DNA of 64,000 bases from the NCBI GenBank assembly GCA_021018815.1, contig JAITYX010000022.1:930001-994000 (forward strand). Reading direction: 5' to 3'. Position 1 is the stretch's first letter; every line of letters begins with the position of its first letter. Source of the stretch: Talinum fruticosum. Its lineage: Eukaryota > Streptophyta > Magnoliopsida > Caryophyllales > Talinaceae. Shown piece after piece: positions 62,655 through 64,000 of this stretch. Under the pieces are notes generated by a model. It was not told the origin of the DNA and ran no database searches. It saw only the letters and a program-made list of their open reading frames with translations. The translations under genes were made by a program, and so were the position numbers.

Positions 62655-64000
62655 TGTAACAACCCGACCCTAAATCACATTATTTATCTTATTAATTACA
62701 CGATTTATATAATTGAGCGCGTGCACTTCAATTCGATATTTTACAATTAAATTACTTTTATATACGTGTTATGCAGCTCGAGCAACGAAGTGGCCACGAT
62801 AAAAATCTCATAATAATAATTATAAATCACGCATATGTTTAAAGAGAAAATTTTAAATTTTACAAGAGATGGTATCTGATTGCAAGGTCATTAATATTAC
62901 ATTTCAAGCGAACAATTATATTTTTAATTTGTAAACATCACCAATAAAATTAAATAAAATTAAAAAGTAACAAAAATAATAAATAACCAGATTTTTCAAG
63001 AGAAAAATCCAGAATTGAATTATCCGGAATTGGAAAAAAAAGGCGGTTAAGATCAAAATAATCGGGCAAGTTGAATTTCAATTTCCTCACTTGCTTCCTT
63101 CCTCTCGCTCCTCCCGTTCCTCTGAATTCCCCATCCGTCCCTGGTTCTCCCTTCTTGCGGGCGCCTCCTTCGACCACCAGCGTGACCGACGCCGACCACA
63201 GGACCGGCGCCGGCCTTCGCTCTCCCTCCCTTCTCTCTCTACCGCGCTCGCTACCTCCTTCTCCCTCTCTTATCGCGTTTGCTCCCCGCCTCCCGGTTCC
63301 TCTGCCACGGTTCGCTTGGCAGCCAACCCCAGCCGCAGCGGCCACCGGAGTTCGTTGCTTGCCTCTGCCAAGTGGTTGCTGGTGCAGCCGCCGTCCACCA
63401 CCACCCCCTGCTCATCTTCCTCGACTTTTCCTCTTCGAATTTGAAGGTAAAAACGCTAAACCCTAAATTATCAAGTTTCTTATTTATTTAGGCAATTGTA
63501 ATTATAAATTGAAATATATGATTTAGAAGTATGTGTTGAGTGAATTTGAAGATCGATTTTGAGAAATTCGAATTGGTGTGGATGATTGAGTTGTGGCTTT
63601 GATGGATTGATTATGTATAAATGCGAAGGAATGTAATTGCTCTTGAGAAATTATTATTTAGAGAATGAAACTAGGAATGTTTTGTTATACAATTGAGTAA
63701 TTGGATGGATTCTGATATTTTGAGGAATGACTATACTCGAGCAAACGTAGGGCAAAGTATATGTATAAGTCGGACTAGCTAATGTGTAATTGCAGAGGTG
63801 CGAGAAAATAGTTCAAGCATTAAGTTTGCCTAATTGTGATTGTCAATGTGAATTTCGTTGTGAGAATAATGCACATGACCTTAAATTGGGATATGTATAA
63901 ATCTCGAGCGATTCGGTAAATTGTGAAAGCTTCATATGGAAAGGCATGTGGTGGATTAATTAATTACTTAACTAGGGGTTTTGAATGCAATGAAGGGAGA
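62655..64000. mobile_element. Probable Gypsy-type LTR with GC-rich core, running off the window
   Basis: The LINE is interrupted by TGTAACAACCCGACCC, a start like that of many plant Gypsy LTRs. A GC- and C/T-rich core (63,070-63,450) follows, then GAATTTGAAGGTAAAAACGC, which could be a splice donor at 63,446-63,450, then AT-rich sequence. Open frames exist on both strands in the core (for example 63,071-63,466 plus and 62,950-63,345 minus), but they are low-complexity Pro, Ser and Arg rich and match no family. The alternative is the 5' exon of an ordinary gene. The right end is outside the window. Confidence 0.45.

Noticed and set aside
63071..63491. Three overlapping plus frames and a minus frame in the GC-rich core
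   Set aside because: All frames are open because of composition. No motif favours one, so none is reported as a gene.

Overview
The window looks like nuclear DNA of a flowering plant. It is AT-rich and holds a tandem cluster of CNL-type (coiled-coil, NB-ARC, leucine-rich repeat) disease-resistance genes, embedded in Ty1/copia LTR retrotransposons, LINE fragments, hAT-type elements, MITEs, a long minisatellite and segmental duplications. The species cannot be named from the sequence. No tRNA, rRNA, organelle, bacterial or CRISPR sequence was recognised.

Eight CNL-derived loci lie in the same orientation on the minus strand. R1 (about 4.31-4.70 kb) and D (about 29.2-29.6 kb) are C-terminal LRR stubs. 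A (8.15-11.71 kb), B (17.41-20.66 kb), E (32.89-36.23 kb), F (44.15-47.60 kb) and G (54.88-57.10 kb) are full-length or nearly so. C (24.83-25.17 kb) is a coiled-coil-only relic. They share a leader next to the ATG, a single-exon layout, the motif order P-loop, kinase-2, RNBS-B, a GLPL equivalent (written NVPLA or NVPF here), RNBS-D and MHD, and an ending that reads GEDWPxIQHI. None has an uninterrupted frame as given. F carries only one visible lesion, a missing base in a G run. A and E carry two lesion sites each. B, C, D, G and R1 are clearly decayed.

Region by region: 1-6 kb is a duplicated block with stub R1 and a 1.16-kb hAT element with a perfect 8-bp target duplication. 6-8 kb is spacer. 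8-11.7 kb is CNL A. 11.7-17.4 kb is spacer with a solo LTR. 17.4-20.7 kb is CNL B. 21.9-24.8 kb is a 5'-truncated copia element abutting relic C (to 25.2 kb). 26-30.8 kb is the second copy of the 1-6 kb block, with stub D. 30.8-36.2 kb is spacer with a MITE, then CNL E. 37.1-43.1 kb holds LTR pieces and a LINE tail. 44.2-47.6 kb is CNL F. 49.6-53.8 kb has an LTR and a deletion-derivative copia element with both LTRs. 54.1-57.1 kb is spacer and CNL G. 57.4-61.7 kb has an AT microsatellite, a small MITE and a 2.1-kb minisatellite. 61.7-64 kb is a LINE fragment cut by a probable Gypsy-type LTR with a GC-rich core.

The spacers between CNLs are themselves paralogous. They contain recurring exon-like blocks that I do not recognise, so the amplified unit was a CNL plus its flanks, possibly with a second gene. 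The cluster shows birth-and-death evolution: tandem duplication, mosaic junctions, small indels, repeat-mediated deletion and transposon insertion after duplication.
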